Positions 46,701 through 58,568 of a DNA stretch of 64,000 nucleotides are shown here, one piece after another. How positions within the stretch are numbered: the first letter of the stretch is position 1; every line of letters starts with the position of its first letter. Source of the stretch: Megamerina dolium. Taxonomy: Eukaryota > Arthropoda > Insecta > Diptera > Megamerinidae. The notes beneath the pieces were generated by a model. It worked only from the letters and a program-made list of their open reading frames with translations, did not search any database and was not told where the DNA came from. The DNA lies in NCBI GenBank assembly GCA_963854835.1, contig OY978529.1, forward strand, positions 34,530,055-34,594,054, read 5' to 3'. The position numbers and the translations under genes were made by a program.

Positions 46701-48332
46701 CTACGGAGGCGGTGCAGCTGCTTATGGTGCTGATGCTGCTTCTGCTTCCGCTTTCAAGGCTGGTTCGGCGGCACTCGCAAGCGGTTCATCTGGTTTCCAA
46801 AGTGGTTCCTCCTCCAATTTTGGTGCTTCAAGCGGTTTCAGTGCCAGTCACTCAGCCAACTTTGGGGCCTCGTCACAATCAAGCTCACAATTTGGAGCTG
46901 GTGCCAGCAGCATCCTGGGTGGTGCCGCCGGTGGACAAGAAACTATTGTCTCCGAGCAGACATCAAATCTGCACAACGTCGTACCAATTTCTTTGCAATT
47001 GACCAGCGGCGGTGCAGGTGGCGGTACTGAGAATTACTATCATGAGGAACAGCATCTATCGAGCCCAGCACAAACGCTGGAATATCACTTTCCGTCATCC
47101 TCGGGTGGTACTGAGAAAATTTATCATCACGAAGAGACGCACAATACACGAGCTTCGGCACCAATTATTCAATTTACCCCATCTGGTGGTTCCGAGAAAA
47201 TCATCCATCACGAAGAGAGACGTGTCAGCAGTCAACCAACTATTGTCCAATACGTACAACCTGGTGGTGGCTCTCAAAAAATAGTAACCATTAAGGAACA
47301 ACATGTTCAACAAGCTCCCACCTCTGTTTATTTCACACCATCTAGTGGCGGCCAAGAATCATTGCTACATATTAAGAAAGTGACTACTTCATCGCAACCG
47401 CAAGTGCTCCTTGGGGGAACACACTCCCACTTGGTTGGGTCTACATCAACTCAAAATGCCGCCTCAAATCTTGCTGCTATTTTGTCTGGCGGTTTGACAT
47501 CAGGTTCGAATTTCCATACTTCATCCGGTTTCCAATCTGGCGCATCACACTCCGGTTCAAGTCACTTTGGTGCTAATAGCGGCTTTGGTGCATTGCATCA
47601 AGGTTCAAGCGGTTTGCTTGCCAATAGCGGATTTGGTACTCACGGCAATTTGGCTGCCTCCAGCGGCTTTGGTACCCATAGCAATTTGGCTGCCAATAGT
47701 GCCTTTGGCGCTAATAGCGCCTTCCAATCCGGTGCTTCGTACGGCTCAGCTTTTGGTAGCGAATCGAAATTTGATGCTGCTTCCGCATTTGGTGCCAATT
47801 CCAACTCAAAATATGGTGCCGGTTTACTTGCCTCATCTGGTTTGGGCGCATCTGGTTTGGGTGCATCCGGTGTGGCGACATCATCTGGACTACACTCCTA
47901 CATGACTGAAGCTGAACGTTTAGCCAAGGCACAAGCACAAGGATCCACCTGGAGTGGTGGTCAACAAGCATCCGGCTCACTTCTGGATGGCGGTGCTGTT
48001 GGCGGTATTGGTGCTAGCGGTATCAGCAGTGGTTTTGGCAACTCTGGCATTGGCGGCGGTTACAAGAGCAATTCATGGGAGAAGGCATCCAAATGGGCAT
48101 CACAATCAGAGGTACATTTTTACTTGCGTGATTCTAATACGTGTTAATACAATGTATTTTCTTTACTATTTCACTAAAGTTTGGCTCCGACGGTCATGTA
48201 AAGAATTACAAAGAATTATCAACCGGTGAGAGTGAAAATTATGATATCAATGGCAGACGTGCCGGCTATAAGGCTGCTACCACCACTCTTGATGATAATG
48301 GCAAAATCAGCACCTACAGTCTTCACACATAA
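43757..48332 (+). CDS. Secreted Gly/Ser/Ala-rich repeat protein
   Basis: Five exons join in frame: 43,757-43,805; 46,080-46,095; 46,506-46,586; 46,650-48,111; 48,180-48,332, encoding 586 residues. Residues 1-16 are a signal peptide (MKCFIVLALCLCAVVA). Exon 2 is a 16-nt microexon (DELEG) whose phases match both neighbours. The main exon has an Ala/Ser/Gly/Phe-rich stretch, then five imperfect units of about 27-31 residues built on GG(T/S)EKI-HHEE and a Pro-rich end (about residues 165-300). After these come many short units around (N/S)SxFGA (about 350-470). The C-terminus LDDNGKISTYSLHT is shared with the gene at 34.9 kb. It looks like an extracellular fibrous or matrix protein; tissue and role are unknown. 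Intron 1 (2.3 kb) contains a SINE. Confidence 0.92.
43806..46079 (+). other. Intron 1 of the repeat-protein gene
   Basis: AT-rich 2.27-kb intron with one SINE copy and otherwise no recognised element. Confidence 0.8.
44625..44838 (-). mobile_element. tRNA-derived SINE in intron 1 of the repeat-protein gene
   Basis: Reverse body (GGGATCTACTTATATTAGAC, GGTTCCAAAGGGCAGAACTC, AAAGCAAATTATTACTGCTG) runs to the B-box side of the head (CAGCCGGGGATTGAACCCAC at 44,786) and the anticodon-like part (ACCTACAGATCCGAAG). The A-box end and the tail are lost. Confidence 0.85.
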
Positions 48333-48440
48333 GCTCATGCAAACATATTAAATTGATATTTAAATAATTTATATGTACGGTAAAAAATTCATTATGTATA
48401 CTTTGAAAAGTGAAACATTCGAATTTGAGAGAAAAAATCA

Positions 48441-48446
48441 AATAAA
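48441..48446 (+). promoter_or_regulatory. Candidate polyadenylation signal, repeat-protein gene
   Basis: AATAAA about 110 bases after the stop codon. Confidence 0.55.
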
Positions 48447-48449
48447 CAT

Positions 48450-49690
48450 ATGCAATTTACTACCAACCAACCAATATGCATCGTCTTTTAAGTTTAGTCT
48501 CTTAAGATTTGGTTGTTTACATGTGTCCAGCTAATTCTAGTTTAGGGGGTCTACTACTAGACGAGTCGCCAGGTAGTGGAAATAGGAATGAGCGATTGAT
48601 TTATAGGGTAAGTGGGATCATGCTCCGAAAGTGTCAATGGATGTTCTTCAAACCAAAGACCTGGAGTGGATTTTAAATGAGAGTTTTTAAAGGAAGGATT
48701 GGAAGCATGACTACATAAATTTTCATATTCTATATTTAAACATCCATTTCGTCTTCCATAAGAATGTAACTCAAGCCTTAATAAACCGTCTGATGGAATA
48801 TTTCAATGCTGAATTTCAATGAATCAATGTTCCTCATAGGAAAGAACTTTAAATCAGAAACCTTTAAGGGTCCCTCCAAGAGATCTTTCTTCCCACCATC
48901 GTGTTGACAGCGACAAGAGATCGATTTTGTCCCACGCAGCCTTGCACCTCTTCTGCAAGTCCTAAAGCTATTAAGAAGCATCAAATTTTGCTCCGTGTGC
49001 TTTTTAATCCTTTCAGCTCACTTTTCGGCATTCCATGTAGACTCTAATGAGCCTAAGATAATGCTGAACAATAGCTAGTTTCAAAAAGCCTGTATTTTTG
49101 TGGAACTACCGATGGACAGCAGTCATTATTCTTGCTATGTTCATTGTGCTACGACTTCTCACAGTATAAATGGAGCGATTTTGTTAGAACATTCACGAGT
49201 ATTATGCGAAGTTGATGTAAGAGAGTCAGAACATTTTCCAAAATAAAATCCTTAAACACAAAATCTTCAACCTTAAGAAAAATGCTATCCATTAAAACAA
49301 AAAACATAAATTCCAGATCAGAAGCATTATGGGTTAGGCCTCTTAGGCATCTCAATCGATTCCTTAAGCTTTGTCTTAGTAGATAGATTTCTGTAGCGCA
49401 AAAATGTAGAATTTTCGACCGAAAGACGGCAATTTGAGCCGTAAAGTAATAAAACAAAGATTGGTCCCGAATATTACACACTCCGCTCGATAGTCTCAAT
49501 GTATTTTTAATATCTGGAAATGACGATTCTCCGAAAGACGAATTTCGGGACTTTGTGGATCTACCGACTAAAAATATTGTTTTCTATATCATTTAATATC
49601 ATATTCAAAATCGATTGCTGTTTTCCAAATCCAAATCTTTAAAACTTATCAACTAAGCAGGTACGAGTATATTGAAAATCTGTGCTGACA
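48450..49690. other. No gene found between convergent genes
   Basis: Unassigned spacer between the 3' ends of the repeat-protein gene (+) and the next gene (-). Open frames at 48,778-48,984 and 49,149-49,499 (-) show no recognisable features. Confidence 0.4.
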
Positions 49691-52600
49691 TTATTTGCCC
49701 GAAAAAGGTGATTTCAATTTACCGTCCACAACTTGAATGACGGAACTAGTTGGGCGCATGGTTGTTGCTCCTGACTCCTGACTCGTTTGACTGCGTCGTC
49801 GACGATTATCAGCACTTGACGATATACAATAGCATGGCTTCCATGATTGTGTACGATAACCGTTTACGGAATTTGGCCTATATGGCTCACTGTATTGTGG
49901 ACGTTCAGTTGTCCATATACTCGGGACATAGTGAGTCCAACCGTCGTTGCCGCGCCGATAACCTGTACCACCAGCATTGGAACGTCTATCATCGGCGATC
50001 GTATAGACGGGAATATTATATGGATAATGTGGATAGTACGGATCATTGCCGCTGACACTACCGCCACCATAAGAGGATCCTCCGCGTCGCCCGCCATCAT
50101 AGCCCCGTCGTTCCGAGGAGAAATTCGGATTCCAATGTTTACGTGACTTGTGTACAGAAGTGGTGCTGCCGCCATCGCTGCGTCCTTTGAATATCGGTAC
50201 ACTGGCATCCTCTGCAAAAAAAAGGCAACGGATGGGGTTAATTTGATTTTTCGACAAGTGGAAACGCATTCACCTTTATCCATTTTTTGCTCTGAACTTG
50301 TAACATTCCTGTCATTGTCATCACCATCGGTTGTTAGCTCAAATGTAATATCCGTGTGTATGCCAACACGTTTCTTATGTTTACCAAGATCTGTTATTTC
50401 AACACTTTCCTTGGACTCTTCAACATTGGACAATAGAATCGAAAAGAAGAAGAAGATGACCACATTTACATAAATTATATTTAAAACTACTTGAATTTAA
50501 TGAAGTTACAAGTATGCACTCGAAATAGTTTTCAAGTATCATCAATATGTAAATAAGAAGATACCTTTCGATTTGTGCGCATCACCAGTGTCCACAGTCA
50601 CACGTACACCATGTATTTTTGGTGGTCCAGATTTGCCGCTGCCGCCATTTGTGCTGCCTGTATCCACTATAATGTCTCGTCCTCCACTTTTGCTTTCAAC
50701 ATCACGTTCATGTTCATCCTCTCTATCCTTTATTATAGTGCCATCGCTACCAGCTCTTCCACCACCACTACCACCAGCGCCACCACCTCGAGTACCTGAT
50801 ATTATAACAGGCACATCGGTAGTGTTCTTCTTTTTATCCTCTGCCTCATCAAAATCCAACTTCGATGACACTTTATTCGATTGACCTACTTGCATGAAAA
50901 TTAGAAAAAATTAATTAGAAAGCGGAGTGAGAGAGGGGCAGAAGAGAGAAAGTGAAAAAAAAAAATATATTTAAGTGGACGAAATTTCCAAATAGAATTA
51001 GTAATGTGGTGAACTGGAGTATAAATAAACAAGTTAACAACTTTCTATTTATTTATTCTTCTTCTTCTTTTTTGTGTGTGGCAAATCCATATTTGTAAAA
51101 TGGATGATCGAAGTGGGAGGAAAATTTCGATGGTACCATTTCAAAGTAGATGATTGCTTAATGATGAATTTTAGCTTCAAAACTATTGAACTTTAAGCAA
51201 TTTTGTTGTAATGATGGCCATACGTAGTCGTAGTAGTAACTTTATATGGGAGCTATAGGAAATAGTAGGCGTAACTCGCATATTTCATCCAGTAATGACT
51301 TTAGAGTGAATCGTTAGTATAAAATAAATGTTGAAAATGAATTTGTGATATAAATGAACTGTAAAATAAGAATTTCCTCTTGAAAATATATGTCATTTCA
51401 AGAAAAATGTACTTCAGCGCCATGAGATGTAGATTTTAGAGTTAAATAAATGTAGAAAAACTTTAAGATATCAATTTAGAAGAACTTATTTATGTTTAAT
51501 TAATGTATTGCAATTTAATTTTTAAAAATTTTAAATTAAATTTTAAATTAAGCTTTAGTCAAATACTGAGCAAAACCTCGAAATCAGTTTTAAGTTATGC
51601 AACAACCTTTTCATAATGCCCATTCAATAACGAAAAAATTGTAGCACAATGTTATTGATTAGAATCACCATCTATCATAAGTTGATTTAGTCATGTCTGC
51701 CTGATTGCTTGTCCAACTCTTCGTGCGATAACTATTGTCATTATAAAGCAATTTGCCTGAAAATTGGTATATATACTTATTTTTATCAATGAACTAATAT
51801 TTACATTGATGAGCAAAATCAAATGAAAATCATGGCTACCTGCGATACAAAAATTATTTTCGAATATAGTTTTTTGATATTTTGGGCACTAAAATACAAA
51901 ACGTTTGAGACTAAAATTCAGAATTTACGATTATTTTTACTAATGAAAACACCTCTTTAAAAATGAATGGAATCGTATGAAAATCACACCTATTTCCCAT
52001 ACAAAAGTATGTTTTCGAATGTATATTTGTAGATTTTCTGCATGAAAATATAAAGCTAGAAGACTGAAATTCACAGCATATCGTTAGTTTTATCAGTAAA
52101 CGAAAATATGTGAAGTTCAATATAAATACGCAAAAACTACGACTACCTCTCATACAAAATTATGTTTTCGAATGTATGTTTGCGTGCTTTGTGCATGCAA
52201 ATATAAAGCTATAGAACTGAAATTCATTGCATAAGGTTAATTTTTATCAGAGAATGAAAATATTTGAGATTAAACAATATTGGATAAAAATCATGCCTAC
52301 TTTTCATATAAAAGTACATCTTCGAAAGTGTGTTTGGAGATTTTTTGTATGAAAATAGAAAGCTATAATATTGAAATTCACTATATGAAGTTAGTTTTAC
52401 CAGAGAACAAAAGTATTTGAATCTGAACAGTATTGGATAAAAATTACGTCTACCTCCCATATAAAAATTTGTGTTCGAATGTGTGTTTTGGAGACTTTTA
52501 GTATGAAGATATGAAGATTTCGGATTGAAATTTGCTACATGATATTCATTGTTATCAGAACATGTATATATTTGAAACTTATCGTAATCGGATAAAACTT

Positions 52601-53707
52601 AATACTATCTCCCATATAAAAATATGCTTCTATATGTATATTTTCACACTTTGAGAATGAAAATATAAAACTATCTAGTTTAAATTAGGCATATAAGATT
52701 ATGTATACCAACACTATGATATCTTAGAGAATGGTCGAATGGTTGCACTAAAACCACATATACTTTTCATACTAAAGTCAATTTTCGAATATATATTTCC
52801 ATATATTGCACACGTGAATATAAATCTAAATGACTGATTTTCAATATGTTAAATTACTTTTACTAGGGAAGAATTATGTTCAAAAATGGGCGAAATCGGT
52901 TGAAAACCACGCTTATGTTTCATACAAAACTATGTTTTCGAATATATATTTACAGACTTTTCGTACGAAAACAACAAGCTATATATTTGATATTTAGTAT
53001 TTCACGTTGGTTTTACTAGCGAACGAATATAATCGAAAATGGGCGTAATAGGACAATGAATATGCCTATCTCCCATACAAAAGTATGTTTTCGAATGTTT
53101 GTTTTTGGACTTTGTGCACGAAAATACAAAGCTTTTGGGCTGAAACTTGGTCCTTTGACAATATTTTTACCAGTGAAGGGCTATGTTGAAAAATATGGCC
53201 CGTATCATATGAAAATTACACTTTATGTTAATTCGAAAGTCTTTGTCGTAGTGTTGGTTATCAATATTTTAGCAGTGACAAAATTAAATGTAAAATAATT
53301 ATATTTCAAATCTTTGATGGTTGGGAATTTAAAAATTCCACAATTAATGGTATAAGAAAATAAAAAAGAATTATCTCACATGAGGACATACAGTTTGAGA
53401 GGGTTAATATGTATATAGGGGCATACCATTTTCCAATTTAATATTTGATATGCTAAATATAGTCCATATTCATCTGTATCCATATTGAATGAAGCAACAT
53501 CCTCCATTAAATTTCAATGTTAAGACGACCCAAATACTCTTAATCAATCCCAGAGAATTATCCTTGCTTATCAACTTATATATATATACTATAACAACAT
53601 ATCGCAAATGTACACGAACCTTCAACATGCTGTTGTAGCAAAAAAATCATAATACATATTAAATAAAACGATGATGACGATGATGACCATTTATATTTGT
53701 TGAACAT
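49691..53707 (-). CDS. Secreted Gly/Ser/Arg-rich protein
   Basis: Four minus-strand exons join in phase: 53,707-53,620; 50,885-50,565; 50,417-50,274; 50,211-49,691, encoding about 357 residues. The last three are well supported by open frames, GT/AG borders and matching phases. The first is my inference. It reads MFNKYKW, a Ser run, then FYLICIMIFLLQQHVE, a good signal peptide, and leaves exactly the one-base phase that exon 2 needs, but its donor (GTTCGT) is weak. Exon 2 is Gly/Asp/Lys-rich (GGGAGGSGGGRAGSDG). Exon 4 is Gly/Arg/Tyr-rich (GYDGGRRGGSSYGGGS, DPYYPHYPYN) and has a dibasic run RRRR. An extracellular or matrix role is suggested by composition only; no family recognised. Intron 1 contains the 154-bp satellite array. 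Confidence 0.75.
51770..53290 (+). repeat. Tandem satellite array, 154-bp units
   Basis: About nine units. The box (C/T)CCCATA(C/T)AAAA-TATGTTTTCGAATGT recurs at about 51,996, 52,150, 52,305, 52,458, 52,613, 52,768, 52,921 and 53,074, a very regular 153-155 bp spacing, with a worn unit before it. Each unit continues with TGAAAATA-AAAGCTAT, TGAAATT, TTTTA-CAG-GAA and a GGGCGTAATCGG-TAAAAATCACGCCTAC-like end. It lies inside the inferred first intron of the minus-strand gene. Confidence 0.9.
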
Positions 53708-54780
53708 TATTTAAAAAAGGATATTTATTCGAAATTTGTTTATTTAACTTTTATTTTATTGTTATTTTTGATTACTGCACAGAATGTTTATTAATTCGAA
53801 TTTATAATTTAACTTAAGTACCCAATGTATTGTTGTTGATACTTAAGTTGGCCGTACACGCGAAACTCTTATAATAAACTAATCAAGTTGTTTTGTCGTC
53901 AAGTTGTTAGAACCATCGACATAGTTTATGTTCTTCTCAAATTAAGTAAGTAATAAATACGTATTGTATACTCGTAAATAAGTTTCATTTGAGAAAATTC
54001 ACGTTTTTTTTTTTTCTCTAGTATGATACAAATGTATTGTATAGTAGATATTTATACACTTACCTGCAGCTAATTGTCATTATACGTATATCTAGAAATC
54101 TAACGTGTATTAAATTGTTAAAGCCAAGTTCGTTGACTATTTATTTATGTAAACTTATACATACTACATATTGTCTGTGAGTATTAACTATACTTAAGTT
54201 AAAGCTATTAATACTCATCATCATCATCATCATCATCGTCACCATCACCATCACCATTACCATAATCATCATCATTCACCATCATCATCATCATTATTAT
54301 CTTACGCGTAGTCATTCATCGATAATATCTTCACGCTACCTGAAGCTTTATATACACGTAGGCAAGTTCTATATTGTTGCTTTAGTACATTGTTGATGCT
54401 GTTGTTCTTGCTGATTACGATTACATTACCCTACACAACAATTTCACTAATAGGTCCTATATACTACACTGTGGGAGGAGTACAATAATCCGCAGAATTT
54501 TACCCATCGAGAATCACAGAAATGTTATTCTTTGTGACTTTAAACATAGATGGCTTTTAAGATGGATTTCTTTAAAAACTCATACAAAAATTGCCGAATA
54601 ATCAAAGTTTTTTGAGGTTAGAAGAAAAAGCCTGCTCAATCAATCGCGATAAACATTTTTCTATATTTATTTGGTGATGTTTAATTAAAATCCGTGTGCG
54701 TATTTGACTCCGACAGGTGTCATTTCGTTTTTAACCTCAAAAATATCTCTACACTTGAGTGTGGTTACCCTACACATCGC
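53300..54780. other. First exon flank and AT-rich spacer
   Basis: Apart from the inferred first exon of the minus-strand gene (53,620-53,707) no exon was found. A CAT/CAC triplet run lies at 54,213-54,300. The piece 54,600-54,640 (TTTTTTGAGGTTAGAAGAAA) resembles oxidase intron 2 near 9,475. Confidence 0.4.
54213..54300. repeat. CAT/CAC triplet repeat
   Basis: Imperfect run of CAT with CAC and GTC interruptions. Confidence 0.9.
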
Positions 54781-54829
54781 TCCCATCAGTTTTAGACCGT
54801 TCCTAAAGGGGTAAAATATATAATTACTA

Positions 54830-55240
54830 ATATATGTACTCATTAGCTTTACCACTTGGGAAGGCTCCCATACAAAAGCAACATAAAATCACATGAGAAT
54901 CGACAAATAGCCTCATAATCGCGCCTAGAGCGTTGAAATGTATGACGGACTTCAATTATTTGTTCTTCCAAAACATTTCTTTCATATGGATTTAGTCTCT
55001 GTAAGTACCCCTGAAGGGATTCCCTTAAAAAAGTGAGTTTTTATACGGATCCATCATTCTCAGAGTGTCCCAAAAGAAGGAATATATCACTCCTATTCTT
55101 TCTGAACATACGTACACTCTATCTTTACGCCTGAGACAAAAGTTACCATAATTTCGCAGAAATCGATCTAAGTGCCGTTAAATATATGATCGACCCCCAT
55201 TAAATTTTCTATCTTAAAATTTCCCCTAAACATAATAAAT
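54830..55240. repeat. Tandem repeat, oxidase-intron-3 family
   Basis: Two to three units: GGCTCCCATACAAAAGCAAC, ATCACATGAGAATCGACAAA, GCGCCTAGAGCGTTGAAATG, then CCCTGAAGGGATTCCCTTAA 150 bases on, and GACCCCCATTAAATTTTCTA. Confidence 0.75.
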
Positions 55241-55249
55241 AAAATAAAT

Positions 55250-55582
55250 AAATAGTTGGCACTTATAAGCCCCAAAGGGATCTTTCTTCGAGCTTCTCTT
55301 CCATTACTGTTCTGTGTGTTAAATTTTGGATAGTATTAGAAGGGACATAGTTATTTTAGTCGGTTCCGAATGGCAGAACTCTTGTGACATCGCTTTTTCT
55401 GAGTTTTGTCACAGAGTTTTTTTTAGAAGCTTATCCATGGCAAATATTTACTGCTAGAAGAATTGACAATTGCATGCCGAAAGTTGGGTACGGTTCGAAA
55501 GAAAAATCTGTTTGATATTAAATTTTTTATACTTCAGCCGAAGATTGAACCCATGATCTAGAGATCAGAAGGCACTAACCCG
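55250..55582 (-). mobile_element. tRNA-derived SINE, near full length (tail A)
   Basis: Reverse-oriented. AAATAAATAAATAGTTGGCA is the tail in reverse, followed by the whole body (CAAAGGGATC, TAGTCGGTTCCGAATGGCAG, TTAGAAGCTTATCCATGGCA) and the head's B-box side (CAGCCGAAGATTGAACCCAT at 55,537). The A-box end is cut. Confidence 0.88.
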
Positions 55583-55635
55583 CAGCTCAGTGGTTAGTAT
55601 ACTGAGCTTCTATCTCCATCCCTCCTCCACATAGT
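55579..55635 (+). mobile_element. tRNA-like SINE head fragment
   Basis: CCGCAGCTCAGTGGTTAGTA and TGAGCTTCTATCT are an A-box and anticodon-like arm in the plus orientation, directly beside the reverse SINE. No body follows. Confidence 0.65.
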
Positions 55636-55639
55636 ACAA

Positions 55640-58350
55640 CTACTGTTGCTAGGTATCGACACATATTATAGACCTTGGTAAATTTTAATGAGTCGAACAA
55701 ACGCTCAGCTCAGAGAAAGTACGAATTTGTAAAAAAAAAAAAACACAGTAGTCATAAAATAGGAGGAAGAACATGAGAGACTTGGTATAAGATATCAATG
55801 TGCGTGAGGACAGGGGCTATGACTCGATCGTATTCAGAAAAGAGTACCACTTGGCTTGGGGGGTATCAAAATTAAAATTCTACTGAACGCCATGAAACAC
55901 GAGTTAACTTCAGGCGTGATTCCACCAAAGTAAGAAGGTGGACTACCAAAAAGTCCGCTGAGTATGCATTTAAAGTTAAAGCTTCCATCACTCGAAGCAA
56001 ACAGAACATTGACGGGTTTTGTGGCTTTTCTTCGGTCTTAAGGTCGTTCTCGCCTAAGATGATTGCTCATCCGCAACTCATTTTATATACCTTTAAGAAT
56101 TGGATGGGCTTAGAAACTTGCTCTAAATATGTTTGCGTAAATATGTATATTCCCATAGAACTTCATGCTACTATTTATAAACAACAGGTGCAGAACAATT
56201 GTGATGATGACGTTTACATTGTTTTCGCTGGATTACCCCATAACAGCAAGCCGGACAGACTAATTGTCTTTAATCAGTTATAAATAATCTTTCTGCTAAG
56301 ATACTAATGATGATGTTAGTATTGTTGTTTATATATTGTATCTTTATTAAATTTTGAGCGCAAAAAAAAAAAAGTGTTTGTCTTATTTCGATTTTGATCG
56401 TTTTTGTTTTTTTTTTTTTGCTTTTGGGAATTTTTATTCTCATCATTAATCAAACCAGTTGTAGACAACAAACGGACATATTCTAAGTATAAGTATGTAA
56501 TTATATTGAAATGATTTTGACAATAATTATCATGCAAATTACATCATGTTCATTCGAAGAGAAACATCAAAATAGTAATATACACATGTTATCACCGATT
56601 TCGACTAGCTATATTCATTGAATTGTGATAGAAGGCAATTGAAAAGGCTGATGCAAAAGTTTCGAGCCGCCAATGGTGGACCCTTCTGGGATTACTTTTA
56701 TTCTTCGAATATATATTTTTATTTGGAAAGATAAGAAGCTACTTATGTCAGGTGAATATCGTTTGAAACAAAATTTTAAACAGTTGTCTATGGATGGTCC
56801 CACCAACTGAACTTCGCCGAATCTAGCTCAGATCAGAAACTTTTGGTATCTAAACATTGCAGGTAGTAGGCACATTGATATTCCTGATTGAGATACAATT
56901 GTATCTGGTTATAAATAACAACAAGTATAATATTTATGCGACTACCCTCATTGTAAAGTATTTTATCTGCGAATTGAATTTATGCAATTAACATAAACGA
57001 CAATATAACCATTGGCATTGTTCTTGAAATTGTATACGTACAAGTTTTTGTTCGCTATTGTTAATAGATTGTGTCGGAAATGAGGCAAAAAAGTAGCAAA
57101 ATTATTTATTTTTAATGATCATCTTTTCCTTGCTAATATTTTACATGATAATTATAGACTTTTGTATTTTTGTTTATAATTGATATACAAATATTTTGAC
57201 ATTTAAAATGATATAATTATATTGAAATGATGAGTTTTGATTGTGATTGTTTTACTTGAAACTCTTATTGCTTTATCAATACTTTCTGAAATTCGGAAAT
57301 CTTCGAACTACTTCTAGTGCACATCTTATGTTGGGTACTTAAATCAGGTCTGATAAAGTTTAGGAAACCGAAAGGCATTGCAGTGCAGTGAGCTTTAGTT
57401 TCCCTAAGACCAAGGGGTTCCAGTAAAAGTTTCATAGATTTTTCATCTAGTTCCTAAAGAACGAGAGAATGGAAGATCAAGGACTTTCCAAGAGTGATTG
57501 TAGATCAATGGAGTCCATTATGACTAATTTACTTGAGCTCTTTTTCCATCGATCCCACAAAGATCCACAATCTCGACTCAGAGTTACCCTAATTATAACA
57601 GAAGATGAATGTGTAGAGTATCAAAACGTGCTGTCACATGTTGAGAGGGAAAACTCCTTGAGATGTGTTACCTACTTCATTTGGACAATTTGTGCGTTAT
57701 CTGTCAGATGAGAGAATCTTCAAACGGAAGGACACTAATTACTACAATCTTCCGATTGAAGATGTGCCGTCAATCATCACGATTTCTATTGCTCACGTGG
57801 GACAAACTAATATTGACTCTGTAATAAAAAAAATTCTTTCGATTATTTAAAGTTTGCTGATCCGTCTGTACTTTGAAGAGTTGTGGTACAATTGTCGAGA
57901 GCTTCAGATGCTTTGTGATCATGAATGATTTAAAAATCTAACTAAAGAACTAAGGAAAGGTTTATACAACTGTTCTCTGATAGGATGCATCTTCAAGCTG
58001 CTCCTTAATTTTGGGTGCCGCCATGTTCCATTTTTACTGAGGATAGAACAAACCCAAAGGATTCAACTAAAATTTATGTTAATCATCGATGCTCGGATTC
58101 CGGCTTCTTGTATTAAATATTGTACGAAAGCTCGATGGTTTTTTAACAAAAAAAAAAAAAAAAAAAATTCTTGGAAATGGGGTCGTCGAGGTGGGAGATT
58201 TTTATGCACTATATTCTAAGAGTTAAGAGTATAATTGAGTTCATGCTCTCATTTTCAACGTTAATAGGAAGAAGAAGCAGATATTAAGAGACATATTTGT
58301 TTTCTATCTAAAGAATGAGTGAGTTTGTAAATGGGCAAAATCGAATGCCC
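55640..58350. other. Mostly unassigned; one open pair of frames
   Basis: No element recognised. Between 57,469 and 57,850 two overlapping plus frames could be one sequence with a frameshift near 57,665 (the first ends VERENSLR, the second continues PTSFGQFVRYLSDERIFKRK). The composition is protein-like but I cannot name a family. Elsewhere the sequence is AT-rich with poly-A/T tracts. Confidence 0.35.
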
Positions 58351-58352
58351 AA

Positions 58353-58568
58353 TGCCCGGCTGAAGCATAACAAAATCTAATATCGAAAAGATTTTTCCTT
58401 TGAACGGTACCCACCTGTCGGCAAGAATTGGTAAATTTTCTGGCAGTAACAATTTACCAAAAATGCTTCTTAAAAGAGCTCAATGACAAACCTAAGTTAA
58501 AGTGATGTCACAAGAGTTCTGCCGTTTGGAACCGGCTAATATATTATAAGTAGGTAAGTTAGGTAAGT
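58353..58568 (+). mobile_element. Outer SINE, 5' part (tail B copy)
   Basis: Begins at the end of the head (GCCCGGCTGAAGCATAACAA) and runs through the body to CCGGCTAATATATTATAAGT. It is cut by another SINE and resumes at 58,939. Confidence 0.88.

Noticed and set aside
47567..47905. Second gene in another frame of the repeat exon
   Set aside because: Long open frames in several phases arise from the repeated FGA/NSG codons; only one frame joins the other exons.
50573..50884. Plus-strand gene opposite the Gly/Ser-rich exon
   Set aside because: The open plus frames are shadows of the GC-richer minus exon, whose splice phases fit its neighbours.
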